Part shown: one piece after another, positions 23,423 through 32,595 of the stretch
Position numbering within the stretch: the first letter of the stretch is position 1
Layout: each line of letters opens with the position of its first letter
Virus record (IMG/VR): IMGVR_UViG_3300006920_000010
Location: 1-46,960 of that record
Strand: one strand, 5' to 3'
Length of the DNA: 46,960 nucleotides
Origin: a virus
Notes under the pieces: generated by a model
Seen by the model: only the letters and a program-made list of their open reading frames with translations
Database searches by the model: none
Told to the model about the DNA's origin: nothing
Translations under genes and position numbers: made by a program

Positions 23423-25627
23423 TTATAAACACCTCACTAATTGTTCAACGACATTCCGTCGCTGCATGGTCGCATCGAACACCTTTTGAGCAGGCTGGGT
23501 AATGGTAACAGTTCCTTGAGTACCTTCCACCTCAACCTCTTCACTGATCGTTGCGTCGCCAAAATCTTGCTTGGCACTGAGTGCAGGCGTTTGACTCAGC
23601 GTCTCTTCACTCAGTCGAGCCATCTCACCGGTTTGTGGGCCTTCCACTGTAAAGCCGAACCGGTCAAATGCCTCTTGAACACCAATGTTTTGTTCTTTTG
23701 CAAACACCACCATGCGAGCAGCAACGAAGTCTGACATAACCTTCGCGTGCTGCGGGAGCACTTCACCGGAATCAATCAGCTGTCCTTTCACGGTGTCAAC
23801 AATTTGCTGCGCTTCGACATACTGGCTGACGTTCTCATTGGCCACGTTAGCCGCGTAAGCCATGTGATCAGCGAATGCTCTCTCAGCGTTCTCTTGCTGG
23901 AAGGGGCTGTTAACTTCTTCACTCAGGCTCATGCCTTCACGCAGTGCATCAAAGTGCTCTGTGCCGGTCATGTCAGCCGCGACATCTGCGATCGGTATCA
24001 CGATGTCAGTTTTCAGTGCCTCAGACTCACCCAACTTCTCACTCAGCAGGGTCAGTGCTGGATCCGCATTGATCTCCTCGTCTGTCTTACCCTGAAGGTA
24101 GAGCGTGGTGAGATCCGCATCGATAAACAAATGGGTATTTTTATCTTTGTCTGCTTTTTGAACAAAGTCACGGAAGGTGTCCACACTGTGTTCTTTCAGT
24201 TTTGCGTCAGCGGTTGATTCGTTAATCGCGTTTATTTGAGCCTGCTCGTTCTGGGCAAGCTGTGCTTTCGCTTGCTTGTTTTGATAAACCTGGATCAAAG
24301 TACCCGGCGCACCAAATGCTACCGCTGCCTGTGTTCCTTTCTCAAAAGACTCAGCGACTCGATCCCACATTTGTTCATCGAATAAAAGGTCTACTAAGTC
24401 CCCTGGTGAGGCATCGTCAAACGAGCTCTCATCCATTATTTTCGCAATTTCACCGGTAAAGATGGTGACAAATTCCTGTGCGCCCTCGGTGAATCCTTCC
24501 GCAGCTACTGCTGCCGCATAACCAGCCGCTATCCGACCGAAAACTGCTCGACCGGATTCTGTCAATAATGCGTTCTTAACCCGGCTGCGAATAGCAAACC
24601 GGACAGCAGGGCTGACGGTGCGACCAAAGCCGAATAACAGCGACGCTGACTCAAGTCCCGCGTTGACTATGCCAACAGCAAGCGCCCCCTGGTTGGCCAG
24701 TTGCTCATCGAGCACATTTCCCTGGTCATCAGTCATTCCAATAAATTCAGAACGAGCAAGGCCACCCTCCAAAGTGAACGCCTTGAGTGCTACGCCAAAC
24801 TGAGCACCCATTTTAGCGCCGGGTACGCCTGTTGCGACATAAGTGGCAAGAGCACCAGCAGGGCCAGTAGTGAATAGTGCTGCTGCCGTAGGAACACCGC
24901 CCGTGACAACTGAGCCTACAGCGGCCCCTTGAAGCGCCCCGCCGCCTATTTCAAACAGGATGGGAAGCTGCTCCGCAGCGGTTAATGGGATTTCAGTAAG
25001 ATAGTTTAAGTCCGTGCTGAGGAGTTCTTTGCTTTGAGTCTCGGTTAACTCGGTCAGACGAGCAAGGTCTTCAGGTGACGCTGGCTCTGAGCCAAACAAT
25101 CCCGCCATCATCTGCTTCGTATGAATATCAGCTATCTCAACATTAGCAGCACCGCGATGGTAAGAAGTGCCAATGTCCGTGAGATAATCATTACCGCTGT
25201 CGATGTCTTCATCAAGACGGTTTTTAAAATCTTTGTTTAAGTTATCAAAAGCACTTTCAATTTTCTGAAGGGTAGGGATATCGTCGTGCGCTATGGCCGC
25301 ATTTTCATACTGGCTCAAGTGCTCGTATGTCACCGGGTTCTTCTGGGACATGTTGTAGAAATCAATACTGTCTAACTGTTGAGTGCGCTCGACCGCTTCA
25401 GGGTCCGCTTCAACAGCGGCAGGGGGCATCCCTGATTGCTCTGACAAGAGCTTTGTCTTAACAAACTGCTCAGGGTTCACCTTCATCGCTTCGTTGAGCG
25501 TAGGGCGTAGTTGCTGAGACTGTTCGACTTGTGCGAGGTTTAGCTCACCGACGGTTTCATCGTCAACAGCAGGAGCACCGGTTGCAGTGACTGCATCCCA
25601 GTTAACATTATCAATATTAAAGGCCAC
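23423..25627 (-). CDS. Putative internal virion (ejection) protein, 734 residues
   Basis: This is an acidic, mostly helical protein with a long Gly-Ala-rich hydrophobic section. Residues about 225-290 (GGALQGAAVGSVVTGG, GPAGALATYVATGVPG) and 310-340 could insert into a membrane. The rest is charged and helical. It lies between gp14-like, coiled-coil and giant proteins, the position of DNA-ejection proteins in T7-like phages. No transglycosylase motif was found. A role in forming the ejection channel is inferred. The start overlaps the upstream gene by 11 bases. Confidence 0.7.
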   Translation of the reverse strand: MAFNIDNVNWDAVTATGAPAVDDETVGELNLAQVEQSQQLRPTLNEAMKVNPEQFVKTKLLSEQSGMPPAAVEADPEAVERTQQLDSIDFYNMSQKNPVTYEHLSQYENAAIAHDDIPTLQKIESAFDNLNKDFKNRLDEDIDSGNDYLTDIGTSYHRGAANVEIADIHTKQMMAGLFGSEPASPEDLARLTELTETQSKELLSTDLNYLTEIPLTAAEQLPILFEIGGGALQGAAVGSVVTGGVPTAAALFTTGPAGALATYVATGVPGAKMGAQFGVALKAFTLEGGLARSEFIGMTDDQGNVLDEQLANQGALAVGIVNAGLESASLLFGFGRTVSPAVRFAIRSRVKNALLTESGRAVFGRIAAGYAAAVAAEGFTEGAQEFVTIFTGEIAKIMDESSFDDASPGDLVDLLFDEQMWDRVAESFEKGTQAAVAFGAPGTLIQVYQNKQAKAQLAQNEQAQINAINESTADAKLKEHSVDTFRDFVQKADKDKNTHLFIDADLTTLYLQGKTDEEINADPALTLLSEKLGESEALKTDIVIPIADVAADMTGTEHFDALREGMSLSEEVNSPFQQENAERAFADHMAYAANVANENVSQYVEAQQIVDTVKGQLIDSGEVLPQHAKVMSDFVAARMVVFAKEQNIGVQEAFDRFGFTVEGPQTGEMARLSEETLSQTPALSAKQDFGDATISEEVEVEGTQGTVTITQPAQKVFDATMQRRNVVEQLVRCL

Positions 25628-27248
25628 TGTTATACGCCCTCAAGATGGTCTCAGCCGTTATCGGTATGTCGTGCTCGATCAGTCCCTTACGAATAGTAGC
25701 GATCTGCTTCTTAACCGCACTGCTTCCACCGAGTGTAGTCGCCACAGTGTTCATCGCCATGAGCTCAGCGACGGGAGTGTTTCTGGCGGTGAGTGTTTTA
25801 TCAAACATCAAGAAGTTATTCTCGAGAACAAACTTGCTCGTGGTGGAGTTAACCAGGGTGGCCAGCTCTGACTGAGTTAGCTTCGCTTTCTTAGACTCTT
25901 CTGCGGCAAAAACAGCATCCTGCATGGCTTCATAAAACTCATCGACCTTCTTGCCTTCCTTCTTGCCAAACAGTGTTTCAGCAGCTCGCTGCATAGTCTG
26001 GTGCTTACTGCGCAGGAACGTGTTGTGCTTGCCTGATTTCGCGCCATCAATCGTCGTGCGAACTTTACCGAGGTCGGCAGGCGAGAGGTCATTAGTGTAC
26101 TTGGTCCAATCCAGCGACGCTTGATCAGAGGGTGACATTGCTAAAATACGATTGAACACCGCTTGATTCGTAACAGTCTTTTTACCTGCTCGCAACTTGT
26201 CCTTCTGGGTTCTCGTTAAGTCGTCCCATTGCTCAGGGGCGACAGAGATGAATGCTTCCACTGAGACATTATCGTCGAAGACAGTCTGTTGAGCACTCTC
26301 CCAGGCGTCAGCCTTACGTTCTTTCTCAGCCTTAGCCTCCTGGTTGTACAGGCGAGTTATCTCCTGACGGGTAGACTTACGCAGCTCAGGATCAGCAATC
26401 TCCTCAGCGGCATCGAGCGCCTCTTGACGAGTAGCGTTTGCTCGCTTGATCGAGCTTGCGTTGTTGATGGCAGTAGTCGCATCACTCTGAGTTTTCTCAG
26501 CCTTTTGCTTTTTCACAAGTTCTGCCTGCAACTTCAAACGGTCTGGACCTTCCAGTCGGTTGTCCAGTTTGTCGAGTAATTCTTCCCCCGCAGCAGCGTT
26601 ATTTGCTGTCGCAGCTGAAATAGCAGCAGAGGCAAAAGATGATCGGTAGGTCTCGAGACTTTCGTTCAATGCCTCACCGTCGAGCCCCTGCTTAGCACCG
26701 ATATCGAGGATAGTCTGTTCACCGATGGATTCCTGCTCACGCAGGCCATCAGGATCGTTCCAGCTCACCACGGCGTTTTCAATGGTGTTTTCCACCGACG
26801 CCTTCATTGTGGCGACTTCCCAGGCATCGAGCCCTTTGGTGGCGTGTTGGCTAATGCTGGCATTCCCACGGGTAACATGCTGCTCTGCAACACGGTCAAA
26901 CAACCGCTTGGAGTGCTGATTGGTCAGCCCTTCACTGAACTGCTTCTTCAGCTCACCCAGTGAATTGGTGGCATCCTCAGCACTGTCATAAGCAGTACGA
27001 CCCTGAGTCTTGAAATAACCGGTGTCAGGATTGAAAAACATGTCATTTTTAGCACGTTCAAACTGCACCGCTGCTTCTTCAGCCTCAGTGGTAGCAATGC
27101 GCTCCTGCATTATGCCGACGCCCTTGCCTAGTGCAGACACCCCTTCACCGAGCTGACCTAAGTTACTGGCAGGGAGAGACTGAGCACGTGCGCCTTTTGT
27201 GATGTTAGTCTCAATTTTTTGGAGACCGTACTGCTCTACCTTCGGCAT
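25617..27248 (-). CDS. Putative internal virion protein, coiled-coil rich, 543 residues
   Basis: The protein is almost entirely helical and charged, with many Gln, Glu, Lys and Ala heptad-like stretches (ITRLYNQEAKAEKERKADAWESAQQ). It has a short ordered N-terminus (VEQYGLQKIETNITKGARAQSLP). No catalytic motif is visible. It follows the gp14-like gene, matching the order of T7 ejection-core genes, so it likely belongs to the internal core. It overlaps the gp14-like gene by one base. Confidence 0.7.
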   Translation of the reverse strand: MPKVEQYGLQKIETNITKGARAQSLPASNLGQLGEGVSALGKGVGIMQERIATTEAEEAAVQFERAKNDMFFNPDTGYFKTQGRTAYDSAEDATNSLGELKKQFSEGLTNQHSKRLFDRVAEQHVTRGNASISQHATKGLDAWEVATMKASVENTIENAVVSWNDPDGLREQESIGEQTILDIGAKQGLDGEALNESLETYRSSFASAAISAATANNAAAGEELLDKLDNRLEGPDRLKLQAELVKKQKAEKTQSDATTAINNASSIKRANATRQEALDAAEEIADPELRKSTRQEITRLYNQEAKAEKERKADAWESAQQTVFDDNVSVEAFISVAPEQWDDLTRTQKDKLRAGKKTVTNQAVFNRILAMSPSDQASLDWTKYTNDLSPADLGKVRTTIDGAKSGKHNTFLRSKHQTMQRAAETLFGKKEGKKVDEFYEAMQDAVFAAEESKKAKLTQSELATLVNSTTSKFVLENNFLMFDKTLTARNTPVAELMAMNTVATTLGGSSAVKKQIATIRKGLIEHDIPITAETILRAYNSGL

Positions 27249-27826
27249 TACGCAAACCCTCTGAAGTCGTCAGCAGCTTTGAGCCCCTGAGTACCATTGA
27301 AGTTGCTCAAGGGTGACACTGACAGCTCAGTGATCGCAGCACTGTCTGCGGCAAACCACTTGTCAGCCACACCGGATCCTGCAAAAGTGCCAGCTGCTTT
27401 GAATAGCGAGCTCGTGAACGCGGCCTTGCCTGCGGACTTAGCAGCTTTACCCTGGTCTCGAGTGAGTTCAGCTTGTTGATCCAGCACGTTAGCTGCGTCC
27501 TGGAAGTTGCCGCGTATTCTGAGTGCATCAGCATTACCGACGATCTCGGTGTCTGTCTGAAGCAGCAGTGCGGACCCGCTGTTTACATCCACACCGTTCG
27601 CAGCAGCTTGAGTGCGTTGACGAGAGATCATGTGACGCACTTCATTGCGATGTCTAATCTCTTCCTCAGTGCCCTTGTTTCGAGTACGAATTGCTTCGTT
27701 CTCTGTCTGACGGGCGTTGTACTTCGCTACGCCGTTGTCGTAGTCACCCTGCTGTTTAGCAGCATAACCCTGCATAACAGTACCCATTGCCATAGCAGTG
27801 GCGGCGATCGTGGCTGGTTCACACAT
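27248..27826 (-). CDS. Internal virion protein, T7 gp14-like
   Basis: This 192-residue protein has the typical layout of the smallest T7-like ejection protein. An N-terminal Ala/Met segment (PATIAATAMAMGTVMQGYAAKQ) could cross a membrane. A long helix follows (KYNARQTENEAIRTRN ... EVRHMISRQRTQAAANGVDVNSGSA), then a Gly/Ala region (FKAAGTFAGSG). SRQRTQAAANGV and its extension are strongly conserved across podoviruses. In T7 this protein enters the outer membrane during DNA ejection. It overlaps its neighbours by one base on each side. Confidence 0.88.
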   Translation of the reverse strand: MCEPATIAATAMAMGTVMQGYAAKQQGDYDNGVAKYNARQTENEAIRTRNKGTEEEIRHRNEVRHMISRQRTQAAANGVDVNSGSALLLQTDTEIVGNADALRIRGNFQDAANVLDQQAELTRDQGKAAKSAGKAAFTSSLFKAAGTFAGSGVADKWFAADSAAITELSVSPLSNFNGTQGLKAADDFRGFA

Positions 27827-28299
27827 TACTTCTTCCTCAAGTAAAACGGGTGGAACAATTCTTCATTAATTCCGTATTCTACAGGACTTTCTATGGTGAA
27901 GCCTAAACCCTTCAACCACCGTATGCTTGCGTGGTTTTTAACGTGGACATAATTCGACAACAAGTTGCACTCGTGCAGCATGTCTTCGATCACGACAGGG
28001 GAGGACTTCACAAAAATCTTGCGGTGTTTGGTGATGTTATCGGTGCCGAGCATCCAGGGTGAGCCGACACGGGTAATCGTAGACTTGCCTGCGGTTAGAC
28101 CGACAACGCAGGATGGTTCGTCGTATATCTCAACAACAGAAACAAGCTGAGACGCTCTAATGCTAAACGTCAGCGCCTCGTGAGCGGTATGCCCGTGAGA
28201 TGCCATGACTTCATCCACGTCAGCCTGTCGCATGTTATCTGCGATGTGCTGCACCGCACTGGGGGTGACGTGAACAAATTTAACCGCCGAGCGAGACAT
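27826..28299 (-). CDS. T7 gp13-like internal protein with GNAT-type fold (DUF2833)
   Basis: This 157-residue protein resembles the DUF2833 / T7 gp13 group, whose fold is acetyltransferase-like. The signs are SVVEIYDEPSCVVGLTAG (central strands), GTDNITKHRKIFVKSS and the end YVHVKNHASIRWLKGLGFTIES, which matches the GNAT segment N-x-A-x-x-x-x-x-x-x-x-GF. Members are small virion or assembly proteins located between the tail tube and gp14 genes, as here. Whether it binds acetyl-CoA is unknown. It overlaps the tubular protein B gene by 20 bases. Confidence 0.82.
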   Translation of the reverse strand: MSRSAVKFVHVTPSAVQHIADNMRQADVDEVMASHGHTAHEALTFSIRASQLVSVVEIYDEPSCVVGLTAGKSTITRVGSPWMLGTDNITKHRKIFVKSSPVVIEDMLHECNLLSNYVHVKNHASIRWLKGLGFTIESPVEYGINEELFHPFYLRKK

Positions 28300-31105
28300 C
28301 AGGGATCACCGAGAGAATCGCCATGGGGAGGGGAGCTCGCTGCTCAACGCGAACAGCACCACTCTTATCCCACATGGGATCAATGAAGACATCCTGCTTG
28401 AAAGACCGCAGTGAGATCGTGTCGTACCCGTCAGCATCGATACGTGGTTTTATTTCGTACATTCTACCCGTCGCACCGAAGTCATCAACCGGACCGACCC
28501 AACCACCACGTGATCGATCAACCTCAACAGTAACTTTACCGACTGAAATCTCACGAGGCTTCAGTGCCTCAGAAGGGATGTCGATATCCAGCATTTCAAT
28601 GGCAGAAACGTAAGATAATCCGATATGCACACGTGATGCAGCAAGAGGCAGTGTGATAGAACCACCGACTACATTCAGATCCTCAATCTCATTACCGTCA
28701 GCTAATACTCCAATGGCCTCGCCTTCCAGATGCTCGAGACCTGCGATGCTAGTAACCGCCAGTCGTACAACACCGCCACTAATATAATTACTAAAAGTAG
28801 ACCCATCGATATTAGCTCCCGTAAGGTAATCCGTTAATTCAAAAGTGTCTGTTGTCTTATTTGATACTTTGTACCGTTGACCGTTGACCTCAGTCATTCC
28901 AATCACATCATCGATGTCGATAAGGTCATCGTTAGAAAGTCCGTGCGCGATAACCTCTACGGCAACAGGGTCTGCACCACCGATGCTGGTTATAGCCAGT
29001 GGTGTATCCAGTGATAAGCCAGAATCCACAAAGAACGAGTCCTTCACGTTCGCCGTGTTTCGAGGCTCCATGCGCTCAATATATCGAACCGTATTGTTGC
29101 CGATGATCCGCTTAACAGTCAAGTACACGGCATCACGCCCGTCTTCACTAACGGTGGCCACAGATTCAACAACACCACCAAAGTCGTGTTGATGCCAGCC
29201 CCATACTTGGTGCTCACGTTGATAAGTTAATCCCAACACCTTGCCGTCGTCTCGAACACACCACAGCACCCCGAAAGGCTCAGCAGCAAACGTCATCTCT
29301 TCAATCGTATGACCTTCAAACAGGTGCTCAGACATCAGCGACAAGTCGTTACCGGTGTACTTGTCCGAACTAAACTCATACCCCAAGTCGCGAATACGAG
29401 TGCCCTTCTCCTGAAGGTATAACGCTGTGCTGTTGATCACCACGGGTGGTACCCAGGATGAACCATTGTATGACTGTGGTTTGAATCCAACCGTAGCCGG
29501 TGTCATCACTTTGTCCGTGCCTTCCGTCATGATCCACTCACCGCCGGAGGTCAGCAGGATCAACGAGTCAAGTGGCACCAAGTGACGTATTTCATTCACC
29601 TGTCGAGCAAACAATACCTGCGTGATCGAGTCATCATCCTTCGCGGGGGTGGACAGTCGATGTGAAAGCCGGTTAGCCGTCTGCGTAGCAAACAGTGTTT
29701 GTGGCTCGTTGTTAGTGTTAGCAAATACTTGTCGCTGCTGGTAGTAACTGTTTACCGCGGGCTTGTCGTCTACTGCCGTGAACGGCTGACGATCAGAGGG
29801 AGGAGCATCACTGGTAAGCGGTGCCTTGTTGAAATCCCTAAAGCTAGACTCATTACTGTCGCCAATCCACCCATAGACACCAGTGTCGTTCGACGGATCT
29901 TTATAGATACGGTAATGATCGGCACCAGTAACATCGCCCCAGTTCAACCTAACACCGAACGTGGTAGATAATGAAGGGCATCTAATGCTAGATTCTGCTG
30001 ACGGCAGTGATTCAACACCGTCGGCATCAACAGCAGTTACAACGTATCGATATACTTTACGATAGGTTCCACCACCGCTGCCTTCATTGCTAACACCGCC
30101 GCCGCCCATCGTAACAGTACCGCCGCTGACATACGCCGTGAACGCGGTAGCGTCAACGCCCGTTAACTCGAACGTCTCTGTACCGGCGGTCTGGTCATAC
30201 GCAGTGACAGCACCTACTTCGAACACCTCATCATTTATTTCAGTGGTGCCTACGACATCTGAGATAATTATCTCGTTGTTAGCGTTCACAGGTCTAGCAA
30301 CAGGTAGCCAGATAAAACCGAGAACAGTGGGGGTGAATGAGATCGACACCGTGCAGGGGTTGCCCAGGGTGACACCAGTAATCGTGTAAGAGGCTGTGCC
30401 CGAGAAGAGAGGGAACGGAACACTTGGTGCGTAGTCGATCGCCGTGAGAGTCCACACATCGTGATCAGTTCGAGTCAGATCGTAAGGGTCATGACTGGGG
30501 TGAGTAATTGTCATCACGTCCGCTGACTGAGCGTATATGAGCCTCGGCAGCTGTTCAGTCGTGTAGGGAGTAGTCAGCTCAAACACGCGAGCCGAAGTAC
30601 CGCCAGAAGTGTATGCGGTGTACGCTGTGCCGTCGATGCCGTCAAGGGTGTACGTGTCAGTGCCGGTGACGGTAAGCTGGTAATACTTGCCGTTGAGCTC
30701 AGTCATCCCACCGATGGCACCCAGGTTCGTGGTGTCGCCCGTGGTGTAACCGTGACCGACTGCTGTTATCTCAACAGGGTTAGCCTGAGTTGCGCCGGTG
30801 ATGGCTACGGTGTCTTCTACCACCAGCCCACCGTCCTTGATCACGCGCATCTTCAGATCCTCGAAGACAAGCATGTAGGTTTGTTCAGTGTTAAAGCTAA
30901 AAGGGATTAGTCGAGCGCGGTCGCTATGGCTCATCTGCTCAGCGATATAGCGTGTGCCTGGACGGTTATAAACACCACCTTGAGGTCGCACGATGAAGTT
31001 CTCGCAAAGAGCAAGACCAGTAGCGTACTTAACTAGGTCGGCACGAGAGCGAAGTGCAGGTGCAATCTCACCTGACGTAAAACTGCGTTGAGTGATCTCG
31101 GGCAC
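28280..31105 (-). CDS. Tail tubular protein B (T7 gp12-like nozzle) with inserted modules
   Basis: This 941-residue protein starts at GTG with AAGGAG seven bases upstream. The N-terminus is diagnostic for podovirus tail nozzle proteins: ITQRSFTSGEIAPALRSRAD, then NFIVRPQGGVYNRPGTRY. Three copies of a roughly 60-residue module occur near residues 103-165, 275-340 and 710-795 (AVGHGYTTGD-x-GMTELNGKYY type, FCCH-like). They end in a repeated TAYTSGG or NYISGG turn and probably decorate the nozzle. The protein forms the distal tail tube through which DNA leaves. It is longer than T7 gp12, mostly because of these modules. Confidence 0.93.
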   Translation of the reverse strand: MPEITQRSFTSGEIAPALRSRADLVKYATGLALCENFIVRPQGGVYNRPGTRYIAEQMSHSDRARLIPFSFNTEQTYMLVFEDLKMRVIKDGGLVVEDTVAITGATQANPVEITAVGHGYTTGDTTNLGAIGGMTELNGKYYQLTVTGTDTYTLDGIDGTAYTAYTSGGTSARVFELTTPYTTEQLPRLIYAQSADVMTITHPSHDPYDLTRTDHDVWTLTAIDYAPSVPFPLFSGTASYTITGVTLGNPCTVSISFTPTVLGFIWLPVARPVNANNEIIISDVVGTTEINDEVFEVGAVTAYDQTAGTETFELTGVDATAFTAYVSGGTVTMGGGGVSNEGSGGGTYRKVYRYVVTAVDADGVESLPSAESSIRCPSLSTTFGVRLNWGDVTGADHYRIYKDPSNDTGVYGWIGDSNESSFRDFNKAPLTSDAPPSDRQPFTAVDDKPAVNSYYQQRQVFANTNNEPQTLFATQTANRLSHRLSTPAKDDDSITQVLFARQVNEIRHLVPLDSLILLTSGGEWIMTEGTDKVMTPATVGFKPQSYNGSSWVPPVVINSTALYLQEKGTRIRDLGYEFSSDKYTGNDLSLMSEHLFEGHTIEEMTFAAEPFGVLWCVRDDGKVLGLTYQREHQVWGWHQHDFGGVVESVATVSEDGRDAVYLTVKRIIGNNTVRYIERMEPRNTANVKDSFFVDSGLSLDTPLAITSIGGADPVAVEVIAHGLSNDDLIDIDDVIGMTEVNGQRYKVSNKTTDTFELTDYLTGANIDGSTFSNYISGGVVRLAVTSIAGLEHLEGEAIGVLADGNEIEDLNVVGGSITLPLAASRVHIGLSYVSAIEMLDIDIPSEALKPREISVGKVTVEVDRSRGGWVGPVDDFGATGRMYEIKPRIDADGYDTISLRSFKQDVFIDPMWDKSGAVRVEQRAPLPMAILSVIPDVSLGG

Positions 31106-31108
31106 GGT

Positions 31109-31759
31109 CTAACTCCTTACTGTAATAAAATCACTCTGTGGTTGTTCTGAATACTGCTCGTTAGCGTCTTCAACTTCAGCAGTAGTAACGTGCTGTTGAT
31201 ACATGGCAATCGCCGCACTTCGTAACCCAGAGCTCTTGTCACCGCCGATGATAGGCTCAGCCAGCTCAGCCGCTAAGTACCACGAGAAAGCCATGACGAA
31301 AATAGGATCAAACAGGCTGGTGTCTTCCACACGAGCTCGATAATCAACGCGAAGGGCTGCTTCGTTCGCCAAGATCACCTTGACGCCATCAACGACAGCC
31401 ACCTCGTACTTGATCTGACGATCCAGATCAGGACCGTACATGTCTTCAATGCGACGAGGCCTGTAGTTAGAGTCTGTCTGAGTGAACATCTCAACGTTAG
31501 GGATCAGTCTATTGATTCCCAGGCAGTCAGTCGGATACTGATACGTGTAAGACCAGTTGAACACATCACTCGTCAGCAGTGCCAGGGGCTCAATGTAGTG
31601 AGCAAACTGCCAGTTGTGAGCACGCAGCAAGAAGTCCCTGATTACAGGATACTTCAACGAGCACTGCTGTGCCTGAAGACTTGATTCAGTCAGTGAGTTG
31701 ATACTACCTGCACGGATGTTAGACAGTGCAAGGTTGCATATATCAACGACGGAAGTCAC
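31109..31759 (-). CDS. Tail tubular protein A (T7 gp11-like adaptor)
   Basis: This 216-residue protein starts at GTG. It has the conserved signature of head-tail adaptors of this group: DICNLALSNIRAG (about 6-18), RDFLLRAHNWQFA (about 41-53), WSYTYQYPTDCL and a helical end with FAWYLAAELA-like sequence (FSWYLAAELAEPI). It forms the ring joining portal and nozzle. The gene precedes tubular protein B with a 3-base gap, as in T7-like phages. Confidence 0.93.
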   Translation of the reverse strand: MTSVVDICNLALSNIRAGSINSLTESSLQAQQCSLKYPVIRDFLLRAHNWQFAHYIEPLALLTSDVFNWSYTYQYPTDCLGINRLIPNVEMFTQTDSNYRPRRIEDMYGPDLDRQIKYEVAVVDGVKVILANEAALRVDYRARVEDTSLFDPIFVMAFSWYLAAELAEPIIGGDKSSGLRSAAIAMYQQHVTTAEVEDANEQYSEQPQSDFITVRS

Positions 31760-32053
31760 TTAAAGTGTCTCAACGTTAGTCTTTGGTGGCTCGACAAAAG
31801 TTACAGCATCTATTTCTTTTTTGTCAAAAACTTGTTTATTAGCCACGGCTTCAACCGTGTCCATATCTTGCGCCATGCGAGCTTGTTCTTCAGAAAGTGT
31901 TTCATCTTTCATTCTCTTTAGGGCTACGGGAACCTGTTCCTTCTTCTTCACCGAAGGGAAAGGCGTGTCACGGTATAACATGGGGCGCTTGCCTTCAGGA
32001 TCATACAATTTACCACCCTGAAAACATGGGCTTAATACTTTATAAACGGGCAT
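31760..32053 (-). CDS. Hypothetical virion-region protein, 97 residues
   Basis: This is a small charged protein. It has a beta start (PVYKVLSPCFQGGKLYDPEGKRP) that resembles the small domain found near capsid genes in BPP-1-like phages, then a helical Lys-Glu-rich tail. A head or neck role is possible but unproven. It is the first gene after the cement gene's terminator (32062-32101), and the T-tract of that terminator holds its AGGAG site. Confidence 0.65.
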   Translation of the reverse strand: MPVYKVLSPCFQGGKLYDPEGKRPMLYRDTPFPSVKKKEQVPVALKRMKDETLSEEQARMAQDMDTVEAVANKQVFDKKEIDAVTFVEPPKTNVETL

Positions 32054-32061
32054 TTGTGTCT

Positions 32062-32101
32062 CCTAAATAAAGAAAAGAGGGTGACCGAAGCCACCCCCTC
32101 T
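32062..32101 (-). terminator. Terminator with C(UUCG)G tetraloop after the cement gene
   Basis: On the minus strand the stem AGAGG-(GG bulge)-GTGGC pairs with GTCAC-CCTCT around a TTCG tetraloop (32076-32101). The tract TTTTCTTTATTT follows. It starts three bases after the cement stop. The UUCG loop makes it very stable. The downstream gene's AGGAG lies at its end, so read-through is probably allowed at a reduced level. Confidence 0.85.
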
Positions 32102-32104
32102 CAC

Positions 32105-32536
32105 TTAAGCGCCTGTAACGTTAGACTGGTTACCCATAGTAATACCGGCAGTGATCTTGCCCGTACTAGGGGCAGTGCCTGCTACGACATACTCGATGCC
32201 GAGATAACGTCCGGTAATATCTTCAGGAAGATAGTCAATGCTGATCTGCTTACCAGCCACCAAGTCTGCTAACAAAATAGTTTGTGTAACAATCTTAGTA
32301 CCCAGGGCAGTCGTTGCACCGGTAGAGATGCTGATCGCCAATGACGTCAGGTTATTAAAGTCCGCAGTAACTTGGACCAGGACAGGAACCTTAGCGCCTT
32401 TACCTACGTCACGAGTGAACGCAGCTGCACCACCGTAAGGTGTTCCCGCTGCGCCTAAGTCAATGACATTGGTAGAGTCGGCTGTGGCAGTAATTGCCTG
32501 ATCGTCCGAAAACAATGCTTGTGCTGAAAAAATCAT
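32105..32536 (-). CDS. Capsid cement/decoration protein, Bbp16-like
   Basis: This 143-residue beta-rich protein matches the Bbp16-type cement proteins of BPP-1-like phages: FSDDQAITATADSTNVIDLGAAG at the start, then VPVLVQVTADFNN, LAISISTGATTAL and YLGIEYVVAGTAPSTGKITAGI. In BPP-1 such proteins clamp capsomers at the outer surface. It is the gene after the major capsid and sits between two terminators (32062-32101 and 32548-32593), which should set its dose relative to neighbours. Confidence 0.85.
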   Translation of the reverse strand: MIFSAQALFSDDQAITATADSTNVIDLGAAGTPYGGAAAFTRDVGKGAKVPVLVQVTADFNNLTSLAISISTGATTALGTKIVTQTILLADLVAGKQISIDYLPEDITGRYLGIEYVVAGTAPSTGKITAGITMGNQSNVTGA

Positions 32537-32547
32537 AATTAAATCCT

Positions 32548-32593
32548 CTAAAAGTCAAACAGCTGGGTGGCCTGAACTAGCACCACCCAGTTG
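32548..32593 (-). terminator. Terminator or attenuator after the major capsid gene
   Basis: On the minus strand the stem CTGGGTGG pairs with CCACCCAG (within 32560-32593), extended by two further pairs across a mismatch. It has a 12-base loop and the run TTTGACTTTTAG follows. It lies three bases after the capsid stop. The T-tract is broken, so partial termination is likely. Confidence 0.7.
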
Positions 32594-32595
32594 AA

